From NCBI RefSeq assembly GCF_036408855.1, contig NZ_JAZGJQ010000016.1, positions 1-15,408 of the forward strand: a stretch of DNA of 15,408 bases. Reading direction: 5' to 3'. The stretch is from Olsenella_K absiana. GTDB lineage: Bacteria > Actinomycetota > Coriobacteriia > Coriobacteriales > Atopobiaceae. The position numbers and the translations under genes were made by a program. Below, one piece after another: positions 1-5,923 of the stretch (position 1 is its first letter; each line of letters starts with the position of its first letter). Below the pieces are notes generated by a model that had not been told where the DNA came from, made no database searches, and worked only from the letters and a program-made list of their open reading frames with translations.

Positions 1-58
1 CTTCCTCGATGGCCACCCTGCTATCCTTGTCCATGTGCTTCCTCTTGCCGTCCCTCAT
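1..58 (-). CDS. Transposase, N-terminal fragment (IS30-like), cut by window edge
   Basis: On the minus strand an ATG at 58-56 opens a frame of 19 complete codons that runs off the window: MRDGKRKHMDKDSRVAIEE. AGGGAG at 65-70 lies six bases upstream, a good ribosome site. A basic start followed by an 'M/LDxDxRxxIEE' segment is the usual lead-in to the first helix-turn-helix of IS30-family transposases. An internal ATG (residue 9) is an alternative start. With only 19 residues the family call rests on this short motif, on the terminal repeat next to it and on the second copy of that repeat at 15287-15408. A conserved hypothetical gene with a repeated leader would be the main alternative. Confidence 0.45.
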   Translation of the reverse strand, partial: MRDGKRKHMDKDSRVAIEE

Positions 59-90
59 CGCCGTCTCCCTTCCGGCGGGAGCCAGCAGCA

Positions 91-212
91 GCAAAAGGGA
101 TGCTAGAGGAGACGGAGGCAGGATGGATGCGGAATCCGTCCTGCCTCCAATTTCATCTGCCGTCCCTGCATGACTTGGTGCAACGGTGTTGCTTTTCGAA
201 ATTCAATTCACG
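91..212 (-). repeat. 122-bp inverted repeat, left copy
   Basis: Bases 91-212 are the reverse complement of 15287-15408 over all 122 positions except one (T at 124 against G at 15375, a T/C difference on the same strand). The match ends sharply at 212/15287; on the other side it is limited by the window end at 15408, so the true repeat may extend further into the element. It holds the presumed IS terminus, a short GCAAC/GTTGC dyad (on one strand GCAACACCGTTGC) and the 15-bp hairpin. Confidence 0.95.
114..148 (-). other. 15-bp stem-loop in the IS leader, left copy
   Basis: GGAGGCAGGATGGAT (114-128) faces ATCCGTCCTGCCTCC (134-148) across a five-base loop. All 15 positions pair except T124/G138, which is a wobble; the right-hand copy has the regular pair here. 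It sits between the element end and the transposase start. It could stop transcription entering from outside, or mask transposase translation; neither is shown by the sequence, and there is no good T-run. Confidence 0.7.
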
Positions 213-236
213 CTCCACATTCGGCGCGACGGATTC

Positions 237-277
237 GGGGCCTCGGGCAGGCTTGGCACCGCGGCCAGGCAGGCCCC
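237..277. other. GC-rich stem-loop between the IS and the zinc-ribbon gene
   Basis: GGGGCCT (237-243) and AGGCCCC (271-277) form an outer stem; inside, GCTTGGC and GCCAGGC form a second stem with one wobble. It lies about 100 bases downstream of the minus-strand zinc-ribbon gene and could end its transcript, but no T-run follows on either strand. The remaining bases between 213 and 378 hold the Cys-rich frame described separately and no other gene. Confidence 0.35.
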
Positions 278-378
278 TAGCAGCCTCCGTGGTGGCCGCA
301 GCAGCCGCCCTCCGCGTGCCCGCAGCCGCCGCAGCCGCCACAGCCGCAGCAGCCCCGGAACGCCTCTCCAGGACGCGA
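277..378 (-). other. In-frame Cys/His/Gly-rich frame after the TGA of the zinc-ribbon gene
   Basis: Directly after the TGA stop of the zinc-ribbon gene (379-381) the same frame stays open for 33 codons to a TAG at 277-279. It reads SRPGEAFRG and then a tail made almost wholly of Gly, Cys and His, with eight cysteines and three histidines. There is no ATG, GTG, TTG or CTG in it, so it could be made only by stop readthrough, selenocysteine insertion or frameshifting, or it is a remnant (for example a CGA-to-TGA nonsense change in a longer ancestral gene, or the end of a deleted gene). No clear SECIS-type hairpin was recognised. The composition could also be chance in GGC/TGC-rich DNA. Confidence 0.4.
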
Positions 379-1338
379 TCAGTAGACGACGATCTCAGAG
401 ATCGAGGTGTCCTCGTACCTGTCGCCCACGACGGCCTTCTTGATCACGAAGGTGATCGACGTCCCCGCCGTCGGCTTGGGGAGGCTGTACTCGTCGATTC
501 TGCTGAAGTTGTTTGAGGTAGGCGTCACGGTCATGACCTTCTTGCCGTCCACCTGCACCTCGAGCTCCGTCGCCCGTGCGTTGTTGTTGTAGACCGCCTC
601 GGACTTCTGGTAGCCGTTCCTGATCCTGAAGCCGGAGAACAGCTGCTCGCCGTCGCCCGAGAGGGTGATGCTCTCGCCCACGCCGACGCTGTTGACGCCC
701 TCCGCCCAGCAGGTGCTCGGGTTGCCGTCGAGGACGTTCTCGGGGTCGTAGGTGTTGATGCCGTCCGTCCCGAGCGTGCTCGAGGCCGTGGCGGTCGTGA
801 TGCCCTTGAAGCTCGTGGGGGCAGGAGCCTCGGCCTTCGCCGAGTCGTCGGCCTTCGCGGCGTCATCCGCCTTCGCCGAGTCGTCCGCCTTCGCCGAGTC
901 GTTCTTCTCGGTGTCCGCCTTGGCGTCGTCCGCCGCCGCGCCCGGCTGCGCGCCCGCGTCGTTCGGGTCCGCGCCCTGCGCGGTCGCCTCGTTGGCTGTG
1001 CCTCCCGCAGGAGCCGCGAGCGGGTTGGGGAGGACGCCTGCGAAGACGAGGGCCGCGCCGGCGACCGCGAGCGCCGCGATGGTCGCCACCATCGTGAGGA
1101 CGATGGTGCGCCCCGTGTGCCCGCGCCCCTCGTCGTCCTTGGCGCCCCGGTCTCCCTGCCGTCCCCGCTCCGCCGGAGCCGCGCTCGGCTGCGCGTAGGA
1201 GATGGGGGCGGTCACGCCAGGAGAGGGCTGTGCGGGGCGGGCGGCCTTCGCCGCCGCGTCGTGCACGACGGGCGCACCGCAGGAGTTGCAGTACTGCGCA
1301 TCAGGTTCCAGCTGGGCACCACAGTTCGGGCAAAACAT
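379..1338 (-). CDS. Membrane-anchored zinc-ribbon protein with discoidin/NADase-type C-terminal domain
   Basis: 319 residues. The N-terminus is a zinc ribbon with CPNC and CNSC pairs (C3, C6, C17, C20). A Pro/Ala-rich linker follows, then one membrane segment (about 78-101), then an Ala/Asp/Lys-rich linker with a six-residue repeat (about 147-169). The C-terminal 140 residues (178-319) have the features of the F5/8-type-C-like fold seen in NADase-type glycan-binding domains: 'ATASSTL', 'YDPENVLDGNPSTCWAEG', 'GFRIRNGY', and a final strand 'ISEIVVY'. The layout predicts a cytoplasmic zinc ribbon and an outside ligand- or glycan-binding domain. The start is fixed by AGGAGG at 1343-1348, four bases upstream. 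It is divergent from glgA. The ligand is unknown; the domain call is from motifs, not a search. Confidence 0.85.
   Translation of the reverse strand: MFCPNCGAQLEPDAQYCNSCGAPVVHDAAAKAARPAQPSPGVTAPISYAQPSAAPAERGRQGDRGAKDDEGRGHTGRTIVLTMVATIAALAVAGAALVFAGVLPNPLAAPAGGTANEATAQGADPNDAGAQPGAAADDAKADTEKNDSAKADDSAKADDAAKADDSAKAEAPAPTSFKGITTATASSTLGTDGINTYDPENVLDGNPSTCWAEGVNSVGVGESITLSGDGEQLFSGFRIRNGYQKSEAVYNNNARATELEVQVDGKKVMTVTPTSNNFSRIDEYSLPKPTAGTSITFVIKKAVVGDRYEDTSISEIVVY
833..904 (-). repeat. Four 18-bp tandem repeats in the linker of the zinc-ribbon protein
   Basis: Units at 833-850, 851-868, 869-886 and 887-904 begin GCCTTCGC and differ at a few positions. On the coding strand each gives six residues of the type (D/N)(S/A)AKAD. 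The repeat is in frame and codes for a hydrophilic spacer between the membrane segment and the outer domain; such arrays can change copy number between strains. Confidence 0.85.
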
Positions 1339-1583
1339 CGTTCCTCCTGCCGGTCAGGACGAGAAGGGCTGCCGCCCGCGCAAAGGCACCGCTGCCCAAC
1401 AGGAGCGCGGCTGCCGCGGAGGCGTCGCCGTAGAGGTCGTTTCGGATGCAATGGTATATGCAGGGAGTCAGCACAATGTTGCGCAACATCCCCTCCCCGC
1501 CGCCACGGCGGCACCCGAGCGGCAGTTGCGGTACAAATAGGACAATTGTTTTATTGGCCCGCACCGACACTTGGGAGTTGATC
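1339..1583. promoter_or_regulatory. Divergent intergenic region between the zinc-ribbon gene and glgA
   Basis: 245 bases separate the two divergent starts. The glgA-proximal part (about 1526-1557) is an AT-rich island in GC-rich surroundings; TTGCGG (1526-1531) and TTTTAT (1549-1554), 17 bases apart, are a weak promoter candidate for glgA. A perfect 14-bp palindrome lies at 1476-1489 and a shorter one, ACAATTGT, at 1542-1549. No convincing minus-strand promoter was picked out. Small frames in this stretch look like shadows. Confidence 0.4.
1476..1489. promoter_or_regulatory. 14-bp perfect palindrome, possible operator
   Basis: ATGTTGCGCAACAT is identical to its reverse complement and lies between two divergent genes, about 95 bases before the glgA start and 137 before the zinc-ribbon start. 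That size and position suit a dimeric repressor or activator site acting on one or both genes; no regulator is known from the window. Confidence 0.4.
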
Positions 1584-3575
1584 ATGGCAAGGAACACTTC
1601 TCAGTCATCCAACAGGCGGTCAACGGCGAAGTCCCGCTCCAAGAGGACGACGTCGGCCAGGGCGAAGTCCTCCGGCGCCTCGACGCGCACGTCCGCAAGG
1701 AAGAAGTCGGCGGCCACCAAGGCCACCGTCAAGCCGGAGCCCGAGAAGGACGTCGAGAAGGTCGTCGCCCCCAAGCCCAAGGCCGCGCCCAAGACGGAGG
1801 CCGCACCCGAGCCGGAACCCAAGGCCGCGCCCAAGGCGGAGAAGCCCGTCTCCCCCGAGCCAGCCGCAGCGCCGAAGGCGGAGGCGAAGCCCGCGCCCAA
1901 GACCGCCCCTGAGCCCAAGCCCGCGGCCAAGTCCAAGCCCGAGGTCGAAGCGAAGCCCGCGGCAGAGCCGAAGCCCACGGCCGAGTCCAAGCCTGCACCC
2001 GAGCCGGAGCCCGCACCCGAGCCCGAGCCCGCACCCGCACCCGAGCCTGAGCCCGAGGCCGAAGCGAAGCCCGCAGCCGAGCCCAAGCCTGCACCCGAGC
2101 CCGAGCCGGAGCTCCCCCAGCCGAGGCGCAGCGTGGCGTTCATCGGCTCCGAGTGCTTCCCGTTCGTGAAGACCGGCGGCCTCGGCGACGTCATGTACGC
2201 GCTGCCCAAGGCCCTCATCAGGCAGAACTGCGACGTGAAGGTCATCCTGCCGCGCTACGCCTGCATCAAGCAGGAGTGGCAGGAGAAGATGGTCTACCGC
2301 GGCTCCTTCGACATGGACCTGTGCTCCGACGGCCGCAGCTTCTACGTGGGCATCATGGAGTACGTCGCGGAGAGCGGCGTGGTCTACGACTTCATCGACA
2401 ACCAGGACTTCTTCTCCTACGGCAACCCCTACACCAACCTCGTGGACGACATCCCGCGCTACTGCTACTTCTCCAAGGCGGCGCTCGCGGCCCTGAACTT
2501 CCTGGGCTGGACGCCCGACGTGATCCACTGCCACGACTGGCAGGCGGCGCTCGTGCCCGTCTTCCTGCGCACCATGTTCCAGGGGACGCCGCTCGGCCGC
2601 TCCAAGTGCGTGCTCACGATCCACAACCTGCGCTTCCAGGGCAAGTACGACATCCCCACCATCAAGTACTGGACCAACCTGCCCGACAGCGTCTTCAACA
2701 TGGGCGCCCTGCAGGAGAACTGGACCGAGGCCAACGCGCTCAAGGGCGGCATCGCCTACGCCGACAAGGTCACGACCGTCTCGGGCACCTACGCCCAGGA
2801 GATCCAGACGCCCGAGTACGGCGAGCACCTCGAGGACCATCTGAGGTACTACTCCTGGAAGCTGCGCGGCATCGTGAACGGCATCGACTACGAGATGTGG
2901 GACCCGTCGACCGACGAGCTGATCGCAGCGCCCTACGGCCCGGGGGACTTCCTCGAGCAGAAGCCCCGCAACAAGCGGGCCCTCCAGGAGGAGCTCGGCC
3001 TCGAGCAGGACGAGCACAAGATGGTCATCGGCCTCGTCTCGCGACTCACCAGCCAGAAGGGCCTCGACCTCGTCCGCGACGTCCTGCCCGGACTGGTCGA
3101 CGGCAACACGCAGGTGGTCGTCCTCGGCACGGGCGACGCCCAGTACGAGGACTCCTTCCGCTACTTCGAGAACGCCTACAAGGGCCAGGTCTGCTCCAGC
3201 ATCATGTACGACGAGGGCCGCGCGCACCAGATCTACGCCGGCGCGGACGCACTGCTCGTCCCATCCCGCTTCGAGCCGTGCGGGCTCACGCAGCTCATCG
3301 CCATGCACTACGGCACCGTGCCCATCGTGCGCGAGACCGGCGGCCTCAAGGACACGGTCGAGCCGTACAACAAGTTCTCCAACCAGGGCAACGGCTTCAC
3401 GTTCGACCGCTACGAGTCCGGCCTGCTCTACGACGCCGTGAACCGCGCCAAGACGCTCTACTTCACCAACCGCTGGTGCTGGGACCAGATGGTGCTGCGC
3501 GACATGGAGAAGGACGTCTCGTGGGAGAGGTCCGCTCAGCAGTACCGCTGGCTCTACCTCGAGCTCACACAGTAG
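1584..3575 (+). CDS. glgA: Glycogen synthase (GT5) with long charged N-terminal extension
   Basis: 663 residues. It transfers glucose from ADP-glucose to the growing alpha-1,4-glucan in glycogen synthesis, in the cytoplasm. The catalytic part begins at residue 183 (SVAFIGSECFPFVKTGGLGDV): K196-TGGLGD is the ADP-glucose-binding motif near the start of GT5 enzymes, and SRFEPCGLTQL (561-571, E564) is the C-terminal nucleotide-sugar motif; 'ETGGLKDTV' follows. This part is about 480 residues, the normal full size of GlgA. Residues 1-182 are extra: a Ser/Arg/Lys-rich first 45 residues, then Pro-Ala-Glu-Lys repeats with no predicted fold. The ATG at 1584 is preceded by GGGAG (1573-1577) with a six-base gap; the frame opens earlier, at 1446, but without a ribosome site. 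No other glycogen gene is nearby. It is followed at once by a strong terminator, so it is probably monocistronic. Confidence 0.93.
   Translation: MARNTSQSSNRRSTAKSRSKRTTSARAKSSGASTRTSARKKSAATKATVKPEPEKDVEKVVAPKPKAAPKTEAAPEPEPKAAPKAEKPVSPEPAAAPKAEAKPAPKTAPEPKPAAKSKPEVEAKPAAEPKPTAESKPAPEPEPAPEPEPAPAPEPEPEAEAKPAAEPKPAPEPEPELPQPRRSVAFIGSECFPFVKTGGLGDVMYALPKALIRQNCDVKVILPRYACIKQEWQEKMVYRGSFDMDLCSDGRSFYVGIMEYVAESGVVYDFIDNQDFFSYGNPYTNLVDDIPRYCYFSKAALAALNFLGWTPDVIHCHDWQAALVPVFLRTMFQGTPLGRSKCVLTIHNLRFQGKYDIPTIKYWTNLPDSVFNMGALQENWTEANALKGGIAYADKVTTVSGTYAQEIQTPEYGEHLEDHLRYYSWKLRGIVNGIDYEMWDPSTDELIAAPYGPGDFLEQKPRNKRALQEELGLEQDEHKMVIGLVSRLTSQKGLDLVRDVLPGLVDGNTQVVVLGTGDAQYEDSFRYFENAYKGQVCSSIMYDEGRAHQIYAGADALLVPSRFEPCGLTQLIAMHYGTVPIVRETGGLKDTVEPYNKFSNQGNGFTFDRYESGLLYDAVNRAKTLYFTNRWCWDQMVLRDMEKDVSWERSAQQYRWLYLELTQ
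1728..2126 (+). repeat. Low-complexity Pro/Ala/Glu/Lys-coding region of glgA
   Basis: Imperfect repeats of short units such as 'PEPEPAP', 'EAKPAAEPKP' and 'KAAPK' code for residues of about 49-181 of GlgA. The DNA is built of CCCGAGCC/AAGCCCGC-type words, so slippage or copy-number change is possible. The polypeptide should be extended and disordered. Confidence 0.8.
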
Positions 3576-3594
3576 CGCCGAGCGAGAAGGACGC

Positions 3595-3626
3595 GGGGCC
3601 GGCGGCACTCGCCGGCCCCGTTTTTT
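3595..3626 (+). terminator. Intrinsic terminator after glgA
   Basis: GGGGCCGGCG (3595-3604) and CGCCGGCCCC (3610-3619) form a perfect ten-pair stem with loop GCACT, followed by G and six T (3621-3626). It starts 20 bases after the glgA stop. The minus-strand operon ends at 3646, so the hairpin could also serve that operon, but on that strand no T-run follows. Confidence 0.93.
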
Positions 3627-3645
3627 GTCCCGTCACGTCCCCCGG

Positions 3646-4392
3646 CTACGCCTTGGGGCAGCGCACCCGCACGTTGGCGCACTCGAGCGAGCGCATCTCC
3701 TCCGTCGCGGCGAGCGGGCACAGGACGACCTCCGTCCCCGCGGGCATCCGCGGCCCCAGCTCCTCAATGAGGGGCGTGGTGAAGAGCGTGGCGACGTCCG
3801 CCGCCACGCGGGGCCCCACGATGGAGACGGCCGCGGGAGGGTCGGCCACCTCCACGCTCGCGGCGCCCGCGCGTGCGGCGGCCAGCGCGTAGGGCGCCAC
3901 CTGCTCGCGGAGATGGGCGAGCGCCTCGCGCACGAGCTCGGGCTCGCGGCGCCACTCCCTGAAGACGGCGCTCAGGTCCATGAGGCACGAGAGGATCGAG
4001 AGCGGCCCGCTCACGGAGTACATGACCTTCTCGCCCGACTGCGCGAGCTTGGAGGTCGCCTGGAGCATCCTGGGGAGGCGCTCCGTGCGGTCGAGCGAGA
4101 GCTCCATGCCCAGGACGTCACGCAGGGAGGAGCAGGCGGGCTCGCCGGCGCGGGCGACCGAGACCTCGTCGCCCAGGTTGACGCGGGCGCCCATGGCCTC
4201 GGCCTCCACGGTGTGGCAGAACGGCAGCAGGCAGAAGGCCTGGCCGCGCGCGTCGCGCACGGCGCGGGCGAGCGTGCAGATCCCCTCCGGGCTCGCGTAG
4301 ACCTCCTCCCAGCCCATGCCGAGGGCGGCGCGGACCTCCGCGACCCTGTCGGAATCCGGGTTCTGGCAGCTCTTGAGCAGGAACTTGGGCAT
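3646..4392 (-). CDS. Short uroporphyrinogen-decarboxylase-fold (MtaA-like) protein
   Basis: 248 residues, last gene of the corrinoid operon. It is a paralogue of the MtaA-like protein two genes upstream: 'FCHTVEAEAMGARVNLG' (59-73) matches 'FCMTVEAEGMGARVDLG' there, and 'VADPPAAVSIVGPRV' matches its 'IAEPSGTGEILGPRL'. It lacks the first 40 or so residues and the last 90 or so of the usual 330-380-residue fold. Where the relative has the zinc-binding HICG, this one has VVLCPL: the cysteine may align but the histidine is absent, and the C-terminal cysteine ligand is lost with the end. It may thus be a non-zinc, structural or substrate-side partner rather than a normal methyltransferase. The start is chosen from the ATG at 4392 with purine-rich GGAGGAGGGGGAGAGG just before; a longer frame to 4521 would overlap the activator gene. 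The gap to that gene is 28 bases. Confidence 0.75.
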   Translation of the reverse strand: MPKFLLKSCQNPDSDRVAEVRAALGMGWEEVYASPEGICTLARAVRDARGQAFCLLPFCHTVEAEAMGARVNLGDEVSVARAGEPACSSLRDVLGMELSLDRTERLPRMLQATSKLAQSGEKVMYSVSGPLSILSCLMDLSAVFREWRREPELVREALAHLREQVAPYALAAARAGAASVEVADPPAAVSIVGPRVAADVATLFTTPLIEELGPRMPAGTEVVLCPLAATEEMRSLECANVRVRCPKA

Positions 4393-4420
4393 CCTCTCCC
4401 CCTCCTCCGCGTCCGGCGCC

Positions 4421-5923
4421 CTAGCAGAACGCCATCGCGTCCACGAACAGCCTGTCGTAGCCCTCGAGCGTCGAGAGCTCGAGGTAGTGCGCGTGGCTCC
4501 CCACCCGCTCGCTCCTCGCACGCATCTCCTCCGAGACGAGGCAGAGCACCGCGCCGGACTGCGACGTGTTGCCCGTGTAGGTGATGCGCTCCTCCCACGC
4601 GCGCGGGAAGAAGCCCGCGTCCACCAGGCTCTCCGCGCTCAGGTGCCGGCCGAACTGCCCGCTCACGGCCACGCGGGCGACGTCTCCGGCCGCGAGGCCC
4701 CTGTCGTGGAGAAGGGCCTCGATCGCCGCGAGGATGGCGCCCTTGGAGAGCTGCACCTGGCGGACGTCGCCCTGGGTGAGGTAGAGCCCCCGCGCCTCGT
4801 CGAGGACGAGCGCTAGGCGGCCGTCCCTTCTCGCCACGAGGGGCGACGCCTTGGAGAGGCGCCCGGAGCGCCCGATCACCCCGGAGGCGACCCCCTGGCC
4901 CACGGCGGCAACGATCCCGCTGCCGCAGATGCCGCGTGGCTCGCCCCCGCCTATCGTACGGTACGAGAGGGAGTCGCCTTCGATCCTCACGTCCTCGATG
5001 GCGCCGGCGGAGGCGCGCATGCCGCAGCTGATGTTCATGCCCTCGAGGGCGGGGCCGGCGGCGCAGGAGCAGGTGACGAGCTCGCCCGCGTCGGCGAGCA
5101 CGATCTCGCCGTTGGTGCCGATGTCGATGAAGAGCGTGCGCCCGGAGGCGGGCGCGAGCAGGTCGCAGGCGACGACGCCCGACACGATGTCGCCGCCCAC
5201 GTAGGCGGCGACGCAGGGGACGCAGAACACCTCGGCCTCCGCGAGCGAGGCGAGGCCGAAGTCCGCTCCCGTGCCACGCACGGCGCCCGTGAGGCGCGGC
5301 GTGAAGGGGGCCTGGGCGATCGAGGAGGGGTCGACGCCGGCGAAGAGGTGGACCATCGTGGTGTTGCCGCTGACGACGACCCTCCTCACCTGCGACGGGT
5401 CGACGCCCTCCTCCGCGCAGACCGCCGCGGCAAGCCGCTCGAGGTCCGCGCGCACGAGCCCTGCGAGCACCGCGAGGCCTCCCGGCTCGTCCATCGTGAA
5501 GTGGATGCGGGTGATCACGTCCTGGCCGTAGGCCTTCTGGGAGTTGAGGCAGGAGGCCGAGCGCAGCTCCGCGCCCGACCGGAGCTCCACCAGGGTGACG
5601 ACGACGGTCGTGGTCCCGACGTCGACCGCGAGGCCGAGGGCGCCCTCTTCGGCCGGGTCGGGCTCCACCTCGACGTGGTAACCGGAGACCTCGATGTCGG
5701 CGATGTCGTCCTTGGGCGCGGTGACCACGTCCACGTCCTTATCGACCGCGTACTTGCACGCCAGGACGCGCCTGCCGTCGACGCCGACCGCGCACTTGCC
5801 GCAGACGCCCTTGCCGCCGCAGGGCCCGTCCACCAGGTCCCGCGCGGCGAGGAGGGCGTAGAGGTTCGTCCCCCGCTCGCACTCGACCTCCTCGTTCTCC
5901 CGCAGGAGACGCACCTTGGGCAT
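4421..5923 (-). CDS. RACo-like reductive activator of corrinoid protein (2Fe-2S plus ASKHA domain)
   Basis: 500 residues. In known systems such proteins use ATP to bring inactive Co(II)-corrinoid back to Co(I), the state that accepts methyl groups. The N-terminus is a plant-type [2Fe-2S] ferredoxin domain with C35, C41, C44 and C56 (spacing Cx5Cx2Cx11C). After a short linker an actin-like ATPase part begins: 'LAVDVGTTT' (phosphate loop, D101-T106), 'VVSGNTTM', 'FIDIGTNGEI', 'GMRASAGAI', 'GICGSGIV', 'VAVSGQFG'. This matches the DUF4445/ASKHA ferredoxin family; it is shorter than the roughly 630-residue RACo of Carboxydothermus, chiefly in the middle. The ATG at 5923 touches the stop of the preceding gene (TAG then ATG), with GGGGGGAG in that gene's end, so the two are translationally coupled. 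Confidence 0.9.
   Translation of the reverse strand: MPKVRLLRENEEVECERGTNLYALLAARDLVDGPCGGKGVCGKCAVGVDGRRVLACKYAVDKDVDVVTAPKDDIADIEVSGYHVEVEPDPAEEGALGLAVDVGTTTVVVTLVELRSGAELRSASCLNSQKAYGQDVITRIHFTMDEPGGLAVLAGLVRADLERLAAAVCAEEGVDPSQVRRVVVSGNTTMVHLFAGVDPSSIAQAPFTPRLTGAVRGTGADFGLASLAEAEVFCVPCVAAYVGGDIVSGVVACDLLAPASGRTLFIDIGTNGEIVLADAGELVTCSCAAGPALEGMNISCGMRASAGAIEDVRIEGDSLSYRTIGGGEPRGICGSGIVAAVGQGVASGVIGRSGRLSKASPLVARRDGRLALVLDEARGLYLTQGDVRQVQLSKGAILAAIEALLHDRGLAAGDVARVAVSGQFGRHLSAESLVDAGFFPRAWEERITYTGNTSQSGAVLCLVSEEMRARSERVGSHAHYLELSTLEGYDRLFVDAMAFC

Larger units (their letters stand above)
1..212 (-). mobile_element. Partial insertion sequence, IS30-like, left copy
   Basis: The window begins inside what looks like an insertion sequence read leftward. 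Seen: a ribosome site and start of a transposase-like frame at 1-58, a leader with a strong hairpin (114-148), and a terminal segment matching, in inverted orientation, the other window end. The inner boundary is at or near 210-212, where the two copies stop matching. Read from inside outward the end begins TGAATTGAATTTCGAAAAGC followed by AACACC; this resembles, from memory, the terminal inverted repeats of IS30-family elements. The far end, the rest of the transposase and any target duplication lie outside the window. The family assignment is an inference. Confidence 0.6.

Noticed and set aside
376..420. Selenocysteine insertion at the TGA of the zinc-ribbon gene
   Set aside because: No SECIS-like stem with a proper loop was recognised close after the TGA, so only the open tail is reported.
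100..516. Plus-strand frame starting in the repeat (MLEETEAG...), with a sister at the right end
   Set aside because: The shared 37 codons merely reflect the inverted IS repeat; the rest of each frame differs and overlaps real genes on the other strand.
1446..1583. Earlier glgA start
   Set aside because: No ribosome site at 1446, the stretch holds the palindrome and promoter-like AT-rich DNA, and the ATG at 1584 has GGGAG at good distance.
1620..3608. 662-codon minus-strand frame opposite glgA
   Set aside because: It is a shadow of glgA: Val/Leu/Gly/Arg-rich composition from reading GC-rich codons in antisense, no family motif, and it crosses the glgA terminator.
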